A stretch of DNA of 64,000 nucleotides from Acheta domesticus (Eukaryota > Arthropoda > Insecta > Orthoptera > Gryllidae). The translations under genes were made by a program, and so were the position numbers. The stretch covers positions 4,153,217 through 4,217,216 of the forward strand of contig JAHLJT010009355.1 in NCBI GenBank assembly GCA_031308135.1, written 5' to 3'. The notes below the pieces were generated by a model. The model saw nothing but the letters and a program-made list of their open reading frames with translations, ran no database searches and was not told the DNA's origin. This document shows, piece by piece, positions 40,301 to 43,300 of the stretch (position 1 is its first letter; each line of letters starts with the position of its first letter).

Positions 40301-43300
40301 TCGAAGTACTCGGGAATTCGAGTTTCTTTCATCAGGTTCCAAATATCGAACACTAGGGAGTTTTTGCACGCCACAGCGGACAGCACTATCGATCTTCTGG
40401 GCATGCGCAGATGCACAAAAGTGACGCGATATTCGAACTGCGCATGTGCAGAAGATCGATAGTGCTGTGCGCTGTGGCGTGCAAAAGCTCCCTCCTGAAG
40501 ATGCGAGAGGACCCGGAAGCTGAGCCACTCGCAATGAGTGACAACAGCTGCCGGGAGGAAATGACGAGAGAGCTGGTTTGTTGCCAGAAAGGAAATCGCC
40601 CTGGCGAGTTCGCCTCCGAACTCGCCGCCCGCGCAAACGCAGCCTCCGAGCCCGGAGGCAAAGCTCTAATAGGCTTCTCAACTTAGCTCCGATCTGTTTA
40701 CAAACAGAACGTGCTGGAAAGGCGGCCCTCCACGGCTCGGTCGAAGCGACTTCTGAGAAGGGCTGCGACCCTCGTTAGTCGCCAAAACGGCCCGCACCAA
40801 TCAAATGCTTACGAACCTTCCTCTGGGAATTTAATTATCAATTATAAAATAAAGCTTTTGAAAAATCAACAGCGCTAGAAAATAATCTCTTCCTTTTCAA
40901 CGATAAATACTATTTGCTCTTTGGAAAAACCCCACGGTCGAGACCAGGAAGGGTAGGGCACGTGCCTTGTCCTCTGGGTGGAGGCGCACGAGCTGACTCT
41001 CTGCTGAGGGAAGATGCCGCGAGCGGACGGATTGCAACACCTTCACGTAGTCATTGGCTTTTAATTGTGCGAAGTTTGCTTCGCACGAAAGTGCGGGCCT
41101 GATCCGGTTTGCAACAGAACTGCAAATATCGCCCAATCATCAGTCACGTATGATCTGTAGATTTTAGGCTCCATATAACCAATATTTAGTACAAATTACC
41201 CCGATTACTGAGCACCAAAGTGCAGATGTAATGAGTTAAGGTAAATAATTCTAAATCCAGTGTTGCGCTGTAGTAAAGTGCAATAATACAATTGACTTCA
41301 AACTTCCCACGCGTTTCTGAACCCATCACATTAGTTTTCGCAATGTTTCTTCTTTTTCTTCCTCTCGCCTCGGAAATGTTTGATTGAATGAACAATTGCA
41401 GGCGAATGAGTAGCAATCGCAAGTAGCTCCGTCCGCTCGCGGCATCTTCCCTCAGCAGAGGCAGCTCAAGCGCCTCCACCAAGAGGACAAGGCACGTGCT
41501 TTGTGTTTCCGGAACATCGATAGTTCAAACCAGCGTTGGCTAACGATATTGTGTCCGATCATTTCTCGATAGTCTTAAGCCTACAGTTTTACACAGACAA
41601 TACGTTTTTGATGACAAAAATGCTGAGAGCACGCAACACCGACTTGATAAGCATATAAAATAATTAATAGTTATGCTTCTGAATTATGTACCTAATAATT
41701 TTAGCATTAAGGAAGCTGTAATTAAGTTCTGGGAGGGTTATCCTCTTGGGTCCTTTCGGGCAGTAGCTTTCAATTACTTCCACATACCCGCTTCGTCGGA
41801 ACCCTCAGAGGGCATTTTTTCCAAAGCGGGAGAAATTATGTTGAAGAAAAGGGGTCAAATGAAAACGGACACGTTGAACATATTATTATTCATGCACCAA
41901 ATGTGTTCTTGTTACAAAATTAAGATTTACATCGTCACCGAGTGGAATCTGTTGTCAAATTTGTTTGTGTTATTAATTAAAGCTTGTACTCGTACATGGA
42001 TGTTTTATGAATAAAAGAGTTTAATACAAACTAAAGTAGTAATTTATTTCGTAGGAATTTGTATACAAAGAAAACTTTCTATTCAAACACAAATAATTAT
42101 TTAAATCTATTTATTACAAATGAGAAAATATCGATACTACCGATATTCAATTACCACAGTGTCGAAAACTATAGATAATAAAACAATAGATGTTTAAGAA
42201 ACACTACTCTACCCTTCCTGGTCTCGACCGTGGTGTTTTCCTAAAGAGCAAATACCTCGTAGGTTTTATCATTGAAAACAATGAGCTTTTTTTTTTCTAA
42301 AGTTATTGATTTGTCAAAAGGGCTATTTTATAATTTATAATTTTTCTTGAAAAAGCTTCCAGAATCACTGGCTGAGCTAGAGATGGCACTTGAAGAACCG
42401 TGAATCGTACTCGAGATCCAAGCACACCAGACGCAGGCGCCCTCGACGAGTTTCTCAGGGCTGCCACAAAAACTTAGGTAACCCAATGCTCTAGCGGCGG
42501 CTGCGGTGAATGCAGAGCAAGTATTCCCACGGAGCGCGTGTTCTTTGAGGTCAAACGAGCAGTCGCTGAATTTGATTCTGGACTACGTTTTATGGTCCTT
42601 GTTTGCTTCGCTTTTGGCTTGCGTAGTGCCTCGTATGTGCGAAATCCATTAAGCAGCAGAGCTAAGATGTAGCTAATTTGTAGATACGAACTCGGTGCGT
42701 GTGTTACACAAATCGTTGACGCTCCTTTAGAAGACTACCTACACTACACATAAACACCAAAACATTTCGCTTTGGTTTGAATTGTGTATTAACACGCAAC
42801 ACTCACCGTGCTGGATACTCGGATTGACATGAAATTTCAGCAGTTGATAGAAGACCATACAAAACCTATATTTGCAAATTTTGAAGTGCTGTGGAAATTA
42901 TAAAATAATGTTTTACAGGCATTTTGTAGCAGGACCTGTCGTGACCTCCGCGCTTCCCGCAGCGGGCGAGCCGTTGCTTCGGCAGCACCAGGAGAGTTAC
43001 GCGGCGCCTATCAACCGGTGTGAGACTTCCAACCGCGTTCGTTCAAGAACGATGGCAAAGGCCATCGCTGGGGACTTTACTTGGTTTAATGAACACAGTG
43101 ACAATGTTTTGTGGAGAGTGTAAGAAAGCGCACGAACATTTTTTTGTTGAATATAATTGTGAACAGTTTGTGCGTAATCCACGAGTGAAATTTATTTATT
43201 TTTATTTAATTATTATTTATTTACCGATTTGTTGGGCATTTATTATTTAATAAGTCTTGTCTGATTAATTAAACCACAATGAAGTCTTTAAAGCTGGTAT

